A DNA stretch of 64,000 nt, taken from assembly GCF_018139545.1 (NCBI RefSeq), contig NZ_JAGSPJ010000001.1, forward strand, positions 674,664-738,663, read 5' to 3'. The stretch is from Affinundibacterium fentianense. Lineage in GTDB: Bacteria > Pseudomonadota > Gammaproteobacteria > Burkholderiales > Burkholderiaceae_D. Both the position numbers and the translations under genes were made by a program. The notes under the pieces were generated by a model. It worked only from the letters and a program-made list of their open reading frames with translations, did no database searches and was not told where the DNA came from. Positions 28,455-38,698 of the stretch are shown here, piece by piece; the first letter of the stretch is position 1; the number at the start of each line of letters is the position of its first letter.

Positions 28455-29462
28455 TCAATTTAAACTTTGCAAGAATTTTTCGCAATCCTGTGGTAATGAA
28501 GCATTCAATGTCATCGATTTGCCGGTTTCTGGGTGCGTAAATGTAATTTGGTGTGCATGCAAAAACATACGTTTCAATGCTCCGCGGTTTGCTGCTGGTT
28601 TTAATAAGGCTCGGTTCAACGCAAAATCACCGTACTTGTCATCCCCGGCGATCGCAAAACCACTTGAAGATAAATGCACGCGGATCTGATGCGTGCGCCC
28701 AGTCTTAAGTTCCGCTTCCAGCAATGCAAACTCAGCATATTTTTTCTTCAACGTAAAAATTGTATGCGATTCCATGCCATCAGCCTGCACCCGCACCCGG
28801 CGCTCACCGTCCGCCGTTGTATATTTATGTAAGGGCAACTTAATATGTTGTCGTTGATTTTTCCAATCTCCAGCAACCAAAGTAAGGTAACGCTTATCCG
28901 TATGACCGTCGCGCATTTGCTCATGCAAATTAACTAATGCAGAGCGCTTTTTCGCCAACAACAATAATCCCGAGGTTTCACGATCCAAGCGATGGACTAA
29001 CTCGAGAAATTTCGCATCCGGACGTGATGCCCTTAATTGTTCAATCACACCAAAACTAACCCCTGAACCTCCATGTACCGCGACACCCGCTGGTTTATCG
29101 ATTACCAGCAAGTGACTATCTTCAAAAACAATGGCAAATTCAGCTCCGGGAACATGCGACGTTTCCTTTTCAGCAATTCTAGTTGGAGGCACGCGAACAA
29201 CATCACCAACTTGCAATCGATACAATTGATCGATACGCCCCTTATTTACGCGCACTTCACCAGATCTTAAAATTCGGTAAACATGACTTTTTGGCACGCC
29301 TTTGCAGATTCTCAACAAATAGTTATCAATGCGTTGTCCTGCATCCTCTTCCGTAATCGTAATGAGTTGCACCTGTGCAAAAGTTTGGGAGCTGGTCTGC
29401 CCATCATCTTTTTTCGATGGTTTTTGAGAATTTACCCCCATTTTTATCGCTAAGTCCTTCAT
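28455..29462 (-). CDS. rluC: 23S rRNA pseudouridine synthase RluC
   Basis: An RluA/RluC-family enzyme of about 335 residues, with an N-terminal S4 RNA-binding domain (RIDNYLLRICKGVPKSHVYR) and the catalytic-aspartate motif HRLDRETSGLLLLAKK. RluC converts uridines 955, 2504 and 2580 of 23S rRNA (E. coli numbering). The start is uncertain: ATG codons at 29495, 29462 and 29441 are all in frame. AGGGA lies upstream of 29462. It is divergent from rne, the usual arrangement in this order. Confidence 0.92.
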   Translation of the reverse strand: MKDLAIKMGVNSQKPSKKDDGQTSSQTFAQVQLITITEEDAGQRIDNYLLRICKGVPKSHVYRILRSGEVRVNKGRIDQLYRLQVGDVVRVPPTRIAEKETSHVPGAEFAIVFEDSHLLVIDKPAGVAVHGGSGVSFGVIEQLRASRPDAKFLELVHRLDRETSGLLLLAKKRSALVNLHEQMRDGHTDKRYLTLVAGDWKNQRQHIKLPLHKYTTADGERRVRVQADGMESHTIFTLKKKYAEFALLEAELKTGRTHQIRVHLSSSGFAIAGDDKYGDFALNRALLKPAANRGALKRMFLHAHQITFTHPETGKSMTLNASLPQDCEKFLQSLN

Positions 29463-30150
29463 TTTGAATATATAATCCCTGAAGCTTGAGCTCATAAAGC
29501 TTCAGCATGTGTAAGAAAGACGACTATTCTACACAGGGGCGTGTCTATCGGCCTCGCCATTTTGCAAATTCGATAGAAAAGATGTGTATGCACATCGTTT
29601 TTTGCTGGTCAAGGTCGCAACCAATTGTGGCGATCGGACTGATGCAAAACGATTTGGATCAGAAAGTTTGAAATATAAGGATAAGTCTGGCAAGAGATGC
29701 GAATTGACATAAATTCGCTGGCTTGCCGGTTGATGGTTTTGAAGATATCGGTCGATTTCGTCATTCGCTATGTGGTTAATTTGAACTGCAAGCGGTTTGA
29801 CACTATTAATTATAGTAAGTTGCGCATCGCCTGAATGATTATTTGCTTGATGTAACTCTGTTTCGCCTCTAAGGACGGCGAAATGCAAGCCAGAATACTC
29901 GGAGACATGTGCACTCGCCCCAAGTAAAAAGCCATCCGCGCCAAGCGCACGATTGATTTGATAAATTACCGAGTATGATTCCAGCTCTATGCTGATCGCT
30001 CTTCGAGTTATTTTTTAAATTGCTTTGTGCCAGTGGCATTTCCCGCCCCCTCAAACTCTCCGTTCTCGCATACATCCAATGTAAGCACGACACAATTGCT
30101 CAGCCTGGCTAGCAATTGTGAAATATGGCTTTAGTGCCATGGAGAAAAAT
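29463..30150. other. Long divergent region between rluC and rne (rne leader)
   Basis: About 690 bases with no gene I can support. In other proteobacteria the rne transcript has a long 5' leader that lets RNase E control its own mRNA, and the length here would allow this. A minus-strand open frame (29529-29888) has no recognisable protein features and a TTG start, so I treat it as spurious. Confidence 0.45.
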
Positions 30151-33100
30151 ATGAAACGTATGCTGTTTAATGCTACGCAGCAAGAAGAGTTGCGTGTAGC
30201 GATTGTTAATGGGCAAAAGCTGATTGACATCGATATCGAAACCACTGGACGCGAACTCCGTAAATCGAATATCTACAAAGGCGTTATCACCCGCATTGAA
30301 CCTTCCTTAGAAGCCTGCTTCGTCAATTATGGCGAAGAACGCCACGGCTTTTTACCTTTCAAAGAAGTTGCTCGCAGTTACTTCAAAGAAGGTATCGACG
30401 TTCGTAATTCATCGATTAAAGATGCATTACGCGAAGGCCAAGAAATCATCGTTCAAGTAGAAAAAGAAGAGCGCGGCAATAAAGGCGCGGCTTTGACTTC
30501 CTTCATTTCTCTGGCTGGTCGCTATTTGGTCTTGATGACGAACAACCCACGTGGCGGTGGTGTTTCCCGCCGCGTTGAAGGCGAAGACCGTCAAGAATTG
30601 CGCGAAACCATGGACAAATTGGATTTGCCGCAAGGCATGTCCGTGATTGCTCGTACCGCGGGTATCGGCCGCAATGTGGATGAATTGCAATGGGATTTAA
30701 ACTACCTGATGCAACTCTGGCGCGCGATCGATGGCGCTGGTAAGTCTGCACAAGGCGCATTTTTGATCTATCAAGAATCTTCCTTAGTAATCCGTGCTAT
30801 CCGTGATTATTTCCAACCGGACATCGGCGAAATTCTGATCGACACCGACGATATTTACGAACAAGCGCAGCAGTTTATGAGCCACGTGATGCCCGATATG
30901 GTGCACCGTGTGAAACGCTACAGCGATGATGTGCCGCTGTTCTCACGTTTCCAAATCGAACATCAAATCGAAACTGCCTACTCACGCACCGTGCCTTTGC
31001 CATCTGGCGGCGCGATTGTGATCGACCATACAGAAGCTTTAGTTTCTGTCGACGTTAACTCGGCGCGAGCAACTCGCGGCGGCGATATCGAAACAACCGC
31101 ATTCAATACCAACTGCGAAGCAGCGGAAGAAGTTGCTCGCCAATTGCGTTTGCGTGACTTGGGTGGCTTGATCGTGATCGATTTTATCGACATGGAAAAC
31201 GCCAAGAATCAACGCGAAGTGGAAACCCGCTTAAAAGACGCATTGCGCTATGACCGCGCTCGCGTACAAATGGGCAAAATTTCCCGTTTTGGCTTGATGG
31301 AATTATCGCGTCAACGTCTGCGCCCTTCCCTGTCTGAAGGCAGTCACGTGACTTGCCCTCGTTGTAACGGCACTGGCCATATCCGTGATACGGAATCCTC
31401 CGCTTTGCAAGTCTTGCGTATCATCCAAGAAGAAGCGATGAAGGAAAACTCAGCGGCGATCCACGTTCAAGTTCCAGTCGATGTCGCAGCCTTCTTATTG
31501 AACGAAAAGCGTGGCGAAATTCTCAAAATCGAAAATCGCCATCGCGTCACAGCAATTTTGATTCCAAATAAACATTTGGAAACACCACATTACAAACTCG
31601 ATCGTTTGAAGCACGACGATCCACGTTTGGAAGAAGCCCATGTTAGCTATGCTATGGCGGAACAAGCGGATACCGACATCGGTTACAACAAGCGTCAAAA
31701 AGACGAAGTCAAACCGCGTCAAGAAGCGGTCGTGAAGAGTATCACACCTGAAACAGCACCGATCGTAGAGCGTAAACCTGCGCCGGTTGCAACATCAACG
31801 AAAGTGTCTTCTGAAGGTGGTTTTTTTGCTGGAATCGCGAAATTTTTTAGTTCAATTTTCAGTACAACTGAGAGCAAAACGCCTGTAGCGGAAGAGAAAC
31901 CAAAACAAGGCCGAGACAGAAATGATCGCAATCGCCAACGCAATCGGGGTCAAAACGGTCGCAATGGAAGAAACGGACGCGGTACACAAGACAATGATGA
32001 ACGCCAAGCCAATTCGAATGGTCAAAGTCGCACAGAAAAAGAAACAGCCAAAGCGCCCGTACCCGCTGCATTAGAGTCGAACACGCAAGCGAAGCAAGGC
32101 AAACAAAACCGCCAACCACGTGACGAAAAGGACGGACAAGAAGGTCGTCGTGAACGCCAACAACGGCAGCGAGAAGGCAAGAAAGAACAAGCCAATAACG
32201 AGCCAAAAACCGAAGAGGGAATGACAACTCATGTCTCCCTTCAAGCGGCGACCCCTGCGATTCAAAAACCGAAGGCACAAGATGGTCAAGATGCGCTGAG
32301 CGTTGGTATTGATGCCGACCAGGCTGAACCGCAAGCGGAAGAAGGTCGTCGTCGTCGTCGCGGCGGAAGAAATCGCAATCGCCGCGATCGAAATCCAGGT
32401 GAGAACACGGAAGCGCAAATCACGCAAAGCGAGCAACAAAATGAAGGTAAAACTGAACAAGCGCCTGCATTTATTCCTGTCGCCGATCTAGCAACAAGCA
32501 ATCCAGCCACGGTCGAGTCCTTATTGGTAGAGATTGCGCCTGCGCAAGCGAGCTTTGATTTAGCGCCGTCCACTACTGCGTCTTCAGGCGTAGAAACTCG
32601 CAAGCCAGAGCAGGAAACGACGCTCGTGACCAGCGCTGCGCCATCGCATTCGCAGGGAACAGCCAATCTTGATGCATCCACTCCAAACGAATCCATTGAA
32701 GCGGGCTCATCTAAGCCTATCGTTGCCGAAGCCAACGTGACACCAAGCATTGAAGTGGAAGCCTCGCCGATTGCAACTGTTGTGCCAACATTGAACCAAA
32801 TCGATGAAAGTACGCAGGTGGCAATTAGCGATCAAGCAGTGAGCGTGACGAGTTCTGTTGACGAAGTGACTGTTGCAGAAGTCATCACCGAGAACACGAT
32901 TGAATCTGAAATAAGTGCAGCAGCAAACCTGCCAACGCAAGCCGCACTGCCCATGTTCACGGAAACGCCTCCTGCTGCGACCATTGCCACTAGCGAAGCG
33001 ATCGATTCGACAGCCAATCAAGCATCGCAAGTAGTGCAAAGTAGCACTTCGGTTGCCGATCTCGACGCGATGTTAGCGCAAGCAGGTCTGGTCTTGGCTG

Positions 33101-33234
33101 CGACTGATCCGGAAAAGTTAAAGTCAGCACAAGCGGCAGCACAAGTTCCGGTCGCGCCTCGTGTAACTCGCGAACGCAAACCCGCACCACCCGTGACCTC
33201 AGAACCACTAGTCATGATCGAGACCAAGCGTTAA
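30151..33234 (+). CDS. rne: Ribonuclease E
   Basis: A 1027-residue endoribonuclease that starts most mRNA decay and processes rRNA and tRNA. The N-terminal catalytic half (to about residue 520) shows the S1 domain (GVITRIEPSLEACFVNYG), the catalytic aspartates in SVDVNSARATRGGD and VIDFIDME, and the zinc-link CPRCNGTGH. The second half is long and of low complexity. It has arginine/asparagine-rich RNA-binding patches (around 640-700 and 740-760), an acidic/alanine-rich stretch, and a conserved-looking C-terminal end (RERKPAPPVTSEPLV) that may bind degradosome partners. The ATG at 30151 has GGAG upstream; an extension from 30118 is unlikely. Confidence 0.95.
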   Translation: MKRMLFNATQQEELRVAIVNGQKLIDIDIETTGRELRKSNIYKGVITRIEPSLEACFVNYGEERHGFLPFKEVARSYFKEGIDVRNSSIKDALREGQEIIVQVEKEERGNKGAALTSFISLAGRYLVLMTNNPRGGGVSRRVEGEDRQELRETMDKLDLPQGMSVIARTAGIGRNVDELQWDLNYLMQLWRAIDGAGKSAQGAFLIYQESSLVIRAIRDYFQPDIGEILIDTDDIYEQAQQFMSHVMPDMVHRVKRYSDDVPLFSRFQIEHQIETAYSRTVPLPSGGAIVIDHTEALVSVDVNSARATRGGDIETTAFNTNCEAAEEVARQLRLRDLGGLIVIDFIDMENAKNQREVETRLKDALRYDRARVQMGKISRFGLMELSRQRLRPSLSEGSHVTCPRCNGTGHIRDTESSALQVLRIIQEEAMKENSAAIHVQVPVDVAAFLLNEKRGEILKIENRHRVTAILIPNKHLETPHYKLDRLKHDDPRLEEAHVSYAMAEQADTDIGYNKRQKDEVKPRQEAVVKSITPETAPIVERKPAPVATSTKVSSEGGFFAGIAKFFSSIFSTTESKTPVAEEKPKQGRDRNDRNRQRNRGQNGRNGRNGRGTQDNDERQANSNGQSRTEKETAKAPVPAALESNTQAKQGKQNRQPRDEKDGQEGRRERQQRQREGKKEQANNEPKTEEGMTTHVSLQAATPAIQKPKAQDGQDALSVGIDADQAEPQAEEGRRRRRGGRNRNRRDRNPGENTEAQITQSEQQNEGKTEQAPAFIPVADLATSNPATVESLLVEIAPAQASFDLAPSTTASSGVETRKPEQETTLVTSAAPSHSQGTANLDASTPNESIEAGSSKPIVAEANVTPSIEVEASPIATVVPTLNQIDESTQVAISDQAVSVTSSVDEVTVAEVITENTIESEISAAANLPTQAALPMFTETPPAATIATSEAIDSTANQASQVVQSSTSVADLDAMLAQAGLVLAATDPEKLKSAQAAAQVPVAPRVTRERKPAPPVTSEPLVMIETKR

Positions 33235-33298
33235 GAAAAACATGACAGCGAGACGAAAATCCAGCTGATTTTCGTCACTTCTGCAGCACGAATCCCTA

Positions 33299-33336
33299 CA
33301 GCCCGCGCACATTGATGTGAACGGGCTGTTTGTTTT
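33299..33336 (+). terminator. rne terminator
   Basis: CAGCCCG (33299-33305) pairs with CGGGCTG (33322-33328), with an inner CACATTGATGTG stem-loop and TTTGTTTT after it. A second hairpin just before it (GACGAAAATC/GATTTTCGTC, 33252-33275) has no T-run. Confidence 0.8.
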
Positions 33337-33425
33337 CCACGAAGAAATTCTTGAGTACGATCAAGAAGCCTATGCACGAATTTTGTTCAAGCATGCTATT
33401 GTTACGCCATCAAAGAACTTCTGCT

Positions 33426-34577
33426 ATGACTGATAAATTCATCCCAATCAAATCCACATTTCAGCCAGTTAAGTTACCTGAAATCGTGCTCAATCAATCT
33501 GAAAGTCGAGAGCAAGCCCGAGGCTACTTGGTCGATCGTATGCAACGCCCTCTGCAAGATTTACGCATTTCAGTGACTGATCGGTGCAACTTCCGCTGCA
33601 CCTATTGCATGCCTAAGGAAATTTTCAACAAGGACTACCCTTACCTTCCGCAAAGCGACTTATTGAGCTTTGAGGAAATCGTACGTTTAGCTAAAATATT
33701 TGTCGCGCATGGGGTCAGTAAGATACGGTTAACCGGTGGTGAGCCCTTGCTAAGAAAAAATCTTGAAGATCTGATTGCGATGCTGAGCACGATTCGCACG
33801 AGTCGCGGTGACAAACTTGACCTCAGCCTGACAACCAATGGTGCACTATTGGCAAAAAAGGCTGGCATCCTGAGAGAGGCTGGCCTAAGTCGAATCACCG
33901 TTTCACTTGACGCATTAAGTGATCCTGTTTTTAAGAAAATGAATGACGTTGACTTTGCGGTTAGTGACGTGATTGAAGGCATCCAAGCCGCTGAGCAGGC
34001 AGGATTCTCTTCTTTAAAAATCAATATGGTCGTAAAAAAGACGAGCAACCTGCAAGAGGTCGTACCAATGGCCGCTTATTTCAAGAATTCCCCTCACATT
34101 TTGCGTTTCATCGAATACATGGATGTAGGATCGTCCAATGGATGGCGCCTCGACGAAGTTGTTCCTACTCATGACATCATTCAGTTACTTGCATCTGCGG
34201 GAATGCGTCTTACCAGCCTGCCAGCGCGCAAAGCAAGTGAGACGGCCGAGCGATTTCAACACAAAGATGGAAGTGGCGAGGTCGGTTTTATTTCTAGTGT
34301 TAGTCGAGCGTTCTGCAGTGAATGCAGTCGCGCCCGCCTTTCAACGCAAGGCATGCTTTACACCTGCTTGTTCGCCAATGCTGGCTATGATTTAAGGCAC
34401 CATCTACGCACTCGCGACAATCTGGCTTCAATTGAGGAAAATGATCTAAAAATTTCTAATCTGGTCGGGCAAATCTGGCATCAACGTGCAGACCGCTATT
34501 CAGAATTGCGAAGTCAAATCGACACCACCTCTCAACCTGAGAACCCCAAAATTGAGATGTCGTATATTGGTGGATAG
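33426..34577 (+). CDS. moaA: GTP 3',8-cyclase MoaA
   Basis: A 383-residue radical-SAM enzyme, first step of molybdenum cofactor synthesis, turning GTP into 3',8-cyclo-GTP. The N-terminal cluster motif is CNFRCTYCMP, with GGEPLLRK after it. The C-terminal cluster uses CSECSRARLS and a third cysteine in LYTCLFA. The protein ends in the conserved Gly-Gly (SYIGG). Start choice: ATG at 33426 (MTDKFIPIKS). A frame-open start at 33330 adds 32 atypical residues and overlaps the rne terminator. It heads moaA-mobA-moeA. Confidence 0.95.
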   Translation: MTDKFIPIKSTFQPVKLPEIVLNQSESREQARGYLVDRMQRPLQDLRISVTDRCNFRCTYCMPKEIFNKDYPYLPQSDLLSFEEIVRLAKIFVAHGVSKIRLTGGEPLLRKNLEDLIAMLSTIRTSRGDKLDLSLTTNGALLAKKAGILREAGLSRITVSLDALSDPVFKKMNDVDFAVSDVIEGIQAAEQAGFSSLKINMVVKKTSNLQEVVPMAAYFKNSPHILRFIEYMDVGSSNGWRLDEVVPTHDIIQLLASAGMRLTSLPARKASETAERFQHKDGSGEVGFISSVSRAFCSECSRARLSTQGMLYTCLFANAGYDLRHHLRTRDNLASIEENDLKISNLVGQIWHQRADRYSELRSQIDTTSQPENPKIEMSYIGG

Positions 34578-34638
34578 TTAGCCATAATTGCTTCGTCATC
34601 TTTCACATCGACCTAGTTCACTACAAACTACCATCAAT

Positions 34639-35268
34639 ATGCAAAAAATCTCAACCGATCAGATCACTGGTTTAATTCTTGCTGGTGGCCAAGGCATGCG
34701 GATGGGAAAAGTAAACAAGGGTCTCCAGCCATTCAACGGCAAGCCCATGATTTTGCATGTTATTGATAGACTCGAAACACAGGTCGGATCACTGATCATC
34801 AATGTCAATCACGATCGCGATTTGTATGCACAATTTGGGTTCACGCTACTTGCCGATACGCTACCTAATTATCTAGGCCCCTTGGCAGGCCTGCACGCCG
34901 GATTCACGCAATGCAAAACAGCTTTTATCGCGACAGCGCCTTGCGACACACCATTCTTACCACGCAATTTAGTCGAAGAATTGCGTCTTACACTGCAAAA
35001 TAGCAACGCACAAATCGCCGTTGCCCTTAGTCTTGAAAAAGGAATCACATGCGATGAATGGCACCAGCAACCGCTCTTTTGTTTAGCTCGGACAAGTTTG
35101 CGTGAATCTCTTGAGAAATTCTTACAAGGAGGTGGACGAAAGGTCAAAGATTGGCTCGCCACCATTGAAGTCGTCAACGTTAAATTCACCGAGTGTGAAG
35201 CATTTCGCAACATCAATACCTTAGAAGAACTCAACGGCTACGCGACAAATTCCCACCATTCAAACTGA
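34639..35268 (+). CDS. mobA: Molybdenum cofactor guanylyltransferase MobA
   Basis: A 209-residue nucleotidyltransferase that joins GMP to the molybdenum cofactor, giving the MGD form used by DMSO-reductase-family enzymes. It shows GLILAGGQGMRMGKVNKGL and FNGKPMILH, and the conserved NVNHDRD and APCDTPFLP. ATG at 34639 is used because the GTP loop should begin near residue 12. It lies between moaA and moeA. Confidence 0.92.
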   Translation: MQKISTDQITGLILAGGQGMRMGKVNKGLQPFNGKPMILHVIDRLETQVGSLIINVNHDRDLYAQFGFTLLADTLPNYLGPLAGLHAGFTQCKTAFIATAPCDTPFLPRNLVEELRLTLQNSNAQIAVALSLEKGITCDEWHQQPLFCLARTSLRESLEKFLQGGGRKVKDWLATIEVVNVKFTECEAFRNINTLEELNGYATNSHHSN

Positions 35269-35275
35269 TTTTACT

Positions 35276-36562
35276 ATGCAAAAACAAAACGCAACATCGC
35301 ACGATCGCGATGCTTTATTCAGCGTGAAGAATCATCTATCTGTCGAACAAGCACGCACCCACATACTGAACAAAGTATCGCCATTGACGCAATCAGAAGT
35401 TCTTCCACTACATCTATGTATTGGAAGAACTTTAGCCCGCGACATCTTGTCGCCAATGGACGTGCCGCCGCATGATAATTCCGCGATGGATGGCTATGCC
35501 TTTTTAGGTGATTGCGACCCCTTACATGAACAAATACAACTTCGCGTTATTGGCACTGCAACTGCTGGGCACCCATTCACCGACCATGTTCCGATTGGCT
35601 GTGCTATACAGATAATGACGGGAGCCGTCATGCCACACAACTGCGACACCGTGATCCCCCAAGAGCTTTGCTTATCAATCTCTGACACTTCAATTACGTT
35701 GTTAACCCGAAGCACTAAACCTGGCAGCAATCGGCGCCTACGCGGCGAAGATCTTCAACAAGGTAAAGTTGCACTACAAAAAGGTCAGCGGATCGGCCCT
35801 GCAGAACTGGGATTAATCGCGTCACTTGGCATCGATCAAGTGACGGTGAATCAGCGATTGAAAGTCGCCTGTTTTTCAACTGGTGATGAATTGCGAGATC
35901 TAGGCCAACATTTGGATCTCGGATGCGTGTACGACAGCAACCGCTACACCCTACTCGGAATGCTACAGCGCTTAGACTGCGATGTGTTGGATATGGGTCT
36001 CGTCCCTGACGATCCAAGCGAGCTAGAGTCTAGCCTACGCCGAGCTTGCTTGCTTGCTGATGTAATCATCACTTCAGGAGGCGTTTCAGTTGGTGGCGCA
36101 GACTTCACCAAGCAAGTCCTCGCAAAATTGGGGAACATCGATTTCTGGTCGATCAATATGCGTCCAGGAAAACCAATGGCATTTGGCGAAATTCAATCCG
36201 ACGGACAAAGTGCATTCCTATTTGGCTTACCGGGAAACCCCGTTGCAGTCATGGTCACTTTTTACTTTTTTGTGAAACAAGCACTGCAGCGTATGATGGG
36301 GCAAAATCCACAAACACCGATCTTAATCCCAGCGATTTGCCGTCAAAACATTCAAAAGCGTCCTGGTAGAACAGAATTCCAACGAGGCATCGTGCAACAA
36401 CGCAACGATGGAATCTTGGAAGTCGACGTCACAGGTATGCAAGGCTCTGGCATTTTACGTTCCATGTCGGAAGCAAATTGTCTAATCGTTATCAGCGAAG
36501 ACAAGGGGCCAATCGATGCGGGGAGCACAGTTCAAATCGTACTCTTGGACGGATTAGTGTAG
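35276..36562 (+). CDS. moeA: Molybdopterin molybdenumtransferase MoeA
   Basis: A 428-residue MoeA, which inserts molybdate into adenylylated molybdopterin. It shows SPMDVPPHDNSAMDGYAF, GTATAGHPF, the MPT-binding domain with FSTGDELRDLG and TSGGVSVGGADF, and LPGNPVAVMVTFYFF. The length is normal. It starts 7 bases after mobA, so the three Moco genes form one transcript. Confidence 0.95.
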   Translation: MQKQNATSHDRDALFSVKNHLSVEQARTHILNKVSPLTQSEVLPLHLCIGRTLARDILSPMDVPPHDNSAMDGYAFLGDCDPLHEQIQLRVIGTATAGHPFTDHVPIGCAIQIMTGAVMPHNCDTVIPQELCLSISDTSITLLTRSTKPGSNRRLRGEDLQQGKVALQKGQRIGPAELGLIASLGIDQVTVNQRLKVACFSTGDELRDLGQHLDLGCVYDSNRYTLLGMLQRLDCDVLDMGLVPDDPSELESSLRRACLLADVIITSGGVSVGGADFTKQVLAKLGNIDFWSINMRPGKPMAFGEIQSDGQSAFLFGLPGNPVAVMVTFYFFVKQALQRMMGQNPQTPILIPAICRQNIQKRPGRTEFQRGIVQQRNDGILEVDVTGMQGSGILRSMSEANCLIVISEDKGPIDAGSTVQIVLLDGLV

Positions 36563-36693
36563 GTCAAACAACAAATTCACCTGAATATCTTAAGAAACAA
36601 TGAGAAAGATCTAAGAAATACAATCCTCCTCGCGGAAACCTTTCATTCACACTTATAATTGCGTCACAGAAATAAATCGTAGATTTCGCGCAT

Positions 36694-37524
36694 ATGGCTG
36701 ACCTCCTAGAGACACGCGTTCCTCGCAACAAGACTGCACAACCGACACTCGTCATTGCTGCTTGCCGTCTTGTATTGTCATTAGGGGTCTTGCTCGCAGC
36801 TTGCTTTTTATTGACACAGGCGAGTCAAGCGCAAACAAAGATCCCCTTACTCTTCGGTGAAAATCGCAACGAAAAAGGCGAAATGATACCGATCCCAGAG
36901 CGATTTACCAAAATATTCACAGCAATAGAAAAAGATCTTGGTATCCAATTTCAACTCCAGATCTACCCTTGGAATCGTGCCGTGAAAATGGCAAGCACAG
37001 AGGGTGGCTTGATATTCGGACTGAGCTTAACGCCGGAAAGGGCAGACATTTTCAATTTCTCGGAGCCTGTGGTCTACCAATACTTATGGTTAGTCACACG
37101 CAAAGATCGCCAATTTAAATTCACGACTCTAGAAGATTTGCGAGGCAAAACAATCGGCGTCGTTCGGGGTTCAAAATATGGCGGTGAATTCGACAAACAG
37201 AAAAATATTTTGTTTCGAGCCGATGATGATATTGATGCCTATGGTCCGCGCTTAAAGAAGGTCATCAACAAACAAATCGATGCCATGATTTTCGCAAGTC
37301 CACTGACTGAAGCGAAAGAAGTCGAGTCGCTTATCAATACAATAAAAATACCGACTGAAACGGATGCAAATTCTGTCAAGACTATGCGTTTTTCTGTCTT
37401 ACCTGTACCAGTTTTAAAAGACGGTATACGCTTCGCGATTTTAAAAAATCAAAACGAAGCACTGATCAACGATATCAATCGCAGTCTCAAAAAATACCAA
37501 TCCAATCTTCGTAAGCGAAATTGA
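36694..37524 (+). CDS. Periplasmic substrate-binding protein, SBP family 3-like
   Basis: A 276-residue protein with an N-terminal signal sequence (LVLSLGVLLAACFLLTQASQAQ, ending near residue 47) and a solute-binding fold. Marks are LQIYPWNRAVKMA, FGLSLTPERADIFNFSEPV and LRGKTIGVVRGSKYGGEFD. It resembles transporter-associated amino-acid-binding proteins, but no permease or ATPase gene is adjacent. It could act as a sensor-type or orphan binding protein. Confidence 0.78.
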   Translation: MADLLETRVPRNKTAQPTLVIAACRLVLSLGVLLAACFLLTQASQAQTKIPLLFGENRNEKGEMIPIPERFTKIFTAIEKDLGIQFQLQIYPWNRAVKMASTEGGLIFGLSLTPERADIFNFSEPVVYQYLWLVTRKDRQFKFTTLEDLRGKTIGVVRGSKYGGEFDKQKNILFRADDDIDAYGPRLKKVINKQIDAMIFASPLTEAKEVESLINTIKIPTETDANSVKTMRFSVLPVPVLKDGIRFAILKNQNEALINDINRSLKKYQSNLRKRN

Positions 37525-37655
37525 AATGGTGATTTTCCGATGTGGCCAATACAAATTGGTACATCTTGCGACAAAATTAGGACAGGAAATTGACTTCTCG
37601 ATTTTCGCTCCGCTCCTATACTTCTATCTTCGTTTAGAAGTTTCTGGAGTAGTCA

Positions 37656-38507
37656 TTGAAATCCCCAGTTTTACTATCCCTCACCTCAATCGCGAGTATT
37701 CTGATCCTGTCTGCTTGCGGCGGTTCTGACAGTCCGTCCAGTGCGCCGAGTACGCAGAATAAAGCTAGCGTAACTGAAGTCGCAAGTGACCAGTTGATCT
37801 ACCGAAAAAATAGCGTAATTACTGTCAAAGGTAAGAACCTTGATTTAGGAATTAATCTTTCCCACCAAGGATGTGGAAAAATTAGCGAGTTGACCGGCAG
37901 CACAGCAACACAAAAGGTCTTCAGTTGCAAACTAATCGCGGTTGGCACCGTTCCCATCACGATTACCGACGGTGCTTCCAGCACACTTTATGCCGGTCAA
38001 GTGACGATTCCATTGGCAGCGCAACCACAAGTCACCATGGTGACAAACCTAGGGAGCATTGTCCTCGAACTGAATCCAGCAAAAGCGCCCATTACCGTCG
38101 ATAATTTTCTCAACTATGTGGAATCAGGCTTTTACGTCAATAAAATTTTCCATCGTGTCATTCGTGATTTCATGATCCAAGGTGGAGGTTTTACCGCTGA
38201 CCTCACCCAAGCAAACACCTCTGCTCCGATTAAACTCGAAGCAGGCAATGGCTTAAGCAATGTGCGCGGTAGCATAGCAATGGCGAGGACTCCAGCTCTT
38301 GATTCAGCGACTTCGCAGTTTTTTATCAACGTTGTGGACAATATCGCACTCGATACCAATTCGGGTGGGTATGCGGTCTTTGGCAAAGTAGTAAGTGGTA
38401 TCGAGACAGTCGACAAAATCAAAGTTGTTCCAACATCCACCCGCTCAGGCTTGAACGATGTACCTCTATCGTCAGTTCTCATTTCCGGCATGACGCAAAC
38501 CAAATAG
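37656..38507 (+). CDS. Lipoprotein cyclophilin-type peptidyl-prolyl isomerase
   Basis: A 283-residue lipoprotein (lipobox LSAC at about residue 21) with an extra domain of about 90 residues after the signal. A cyclophilin domain follows from about residue 128: LGSIVLELNPAKAPITVDNF, FYVNKIFHRVIRDFMIQGGGF, and ATSQFFINVVDN. Cyclophilins isomerise X-Pro bonds; this one would act at the inner face of the outer membrane or in the periplasm. The N-terminal domain (RKNSVITVKGKNLD) looks Ig-like; its role is unknown. Confidence 0.88.
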   Translation: MKSPVLLSLTSIASILILSACGGSDSPSSAPSTQNKASVTEVASDQLIYRKNSVITVKGKNLDLGINLSHQGCGKISELTGSTATQKVFSCKLIAVGTVPITITDGASSTLYAGQVTIPLAAQPQVTMVTNLGSIVLELNPAKAPITVDNFLNYVESGFYVNKIFHRVIRDFMIQGGGFTADLTQANTSAPIKLEAGNGLSNVRGSIAMARTPALDSATSQFFINVVDNIALDTNSGGYAVFGKVVSGIETVDKIKVVPTSTRSGLNDVPLSSVLISGMTQTK

Positions 38508-38549
38508 GCTTGCAATTATTGGTTGTCAATTTAGTTTCAACTCCCTCTT

Positions 38550-38580
38550 AGGGCTGGCTTTCGGGTCAGCTCTTTTTTTT
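38550..38580 (+). terminator. Terminator after the cyclophilin gene
   Basis: AGGGCTGGC (38550-38558) pairs with GTCAGCTCT (38565-38573), including two G-T pairs, followed by a run of eight T. Confidence 0.88.
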
Positions 38581-38698
38581 AGCACAATCATGTGGTGTCC
38601 CAAGGCGTCCGCAAGGCACACCAACCATCTCTCTCAGTCTGTGATAAATTAATAGGAACTAAGATATTTTTCTCTCCTTCAACCATCTACCTCAAGCC

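Noticed and set aside
29529-29888. 119-residue minus-strand open frame in the rne leader region
   Set aside because: TTG start, no ribosome binding site, no recognisable motif, and it sits where a long rne leader is expected.
37526-37729. 67-residue plus-strand frame between the binding protein and the cyclophilin
   Set aside because: It overlaps the signal peptide of the cyclophilin in another frame and has no protein features.
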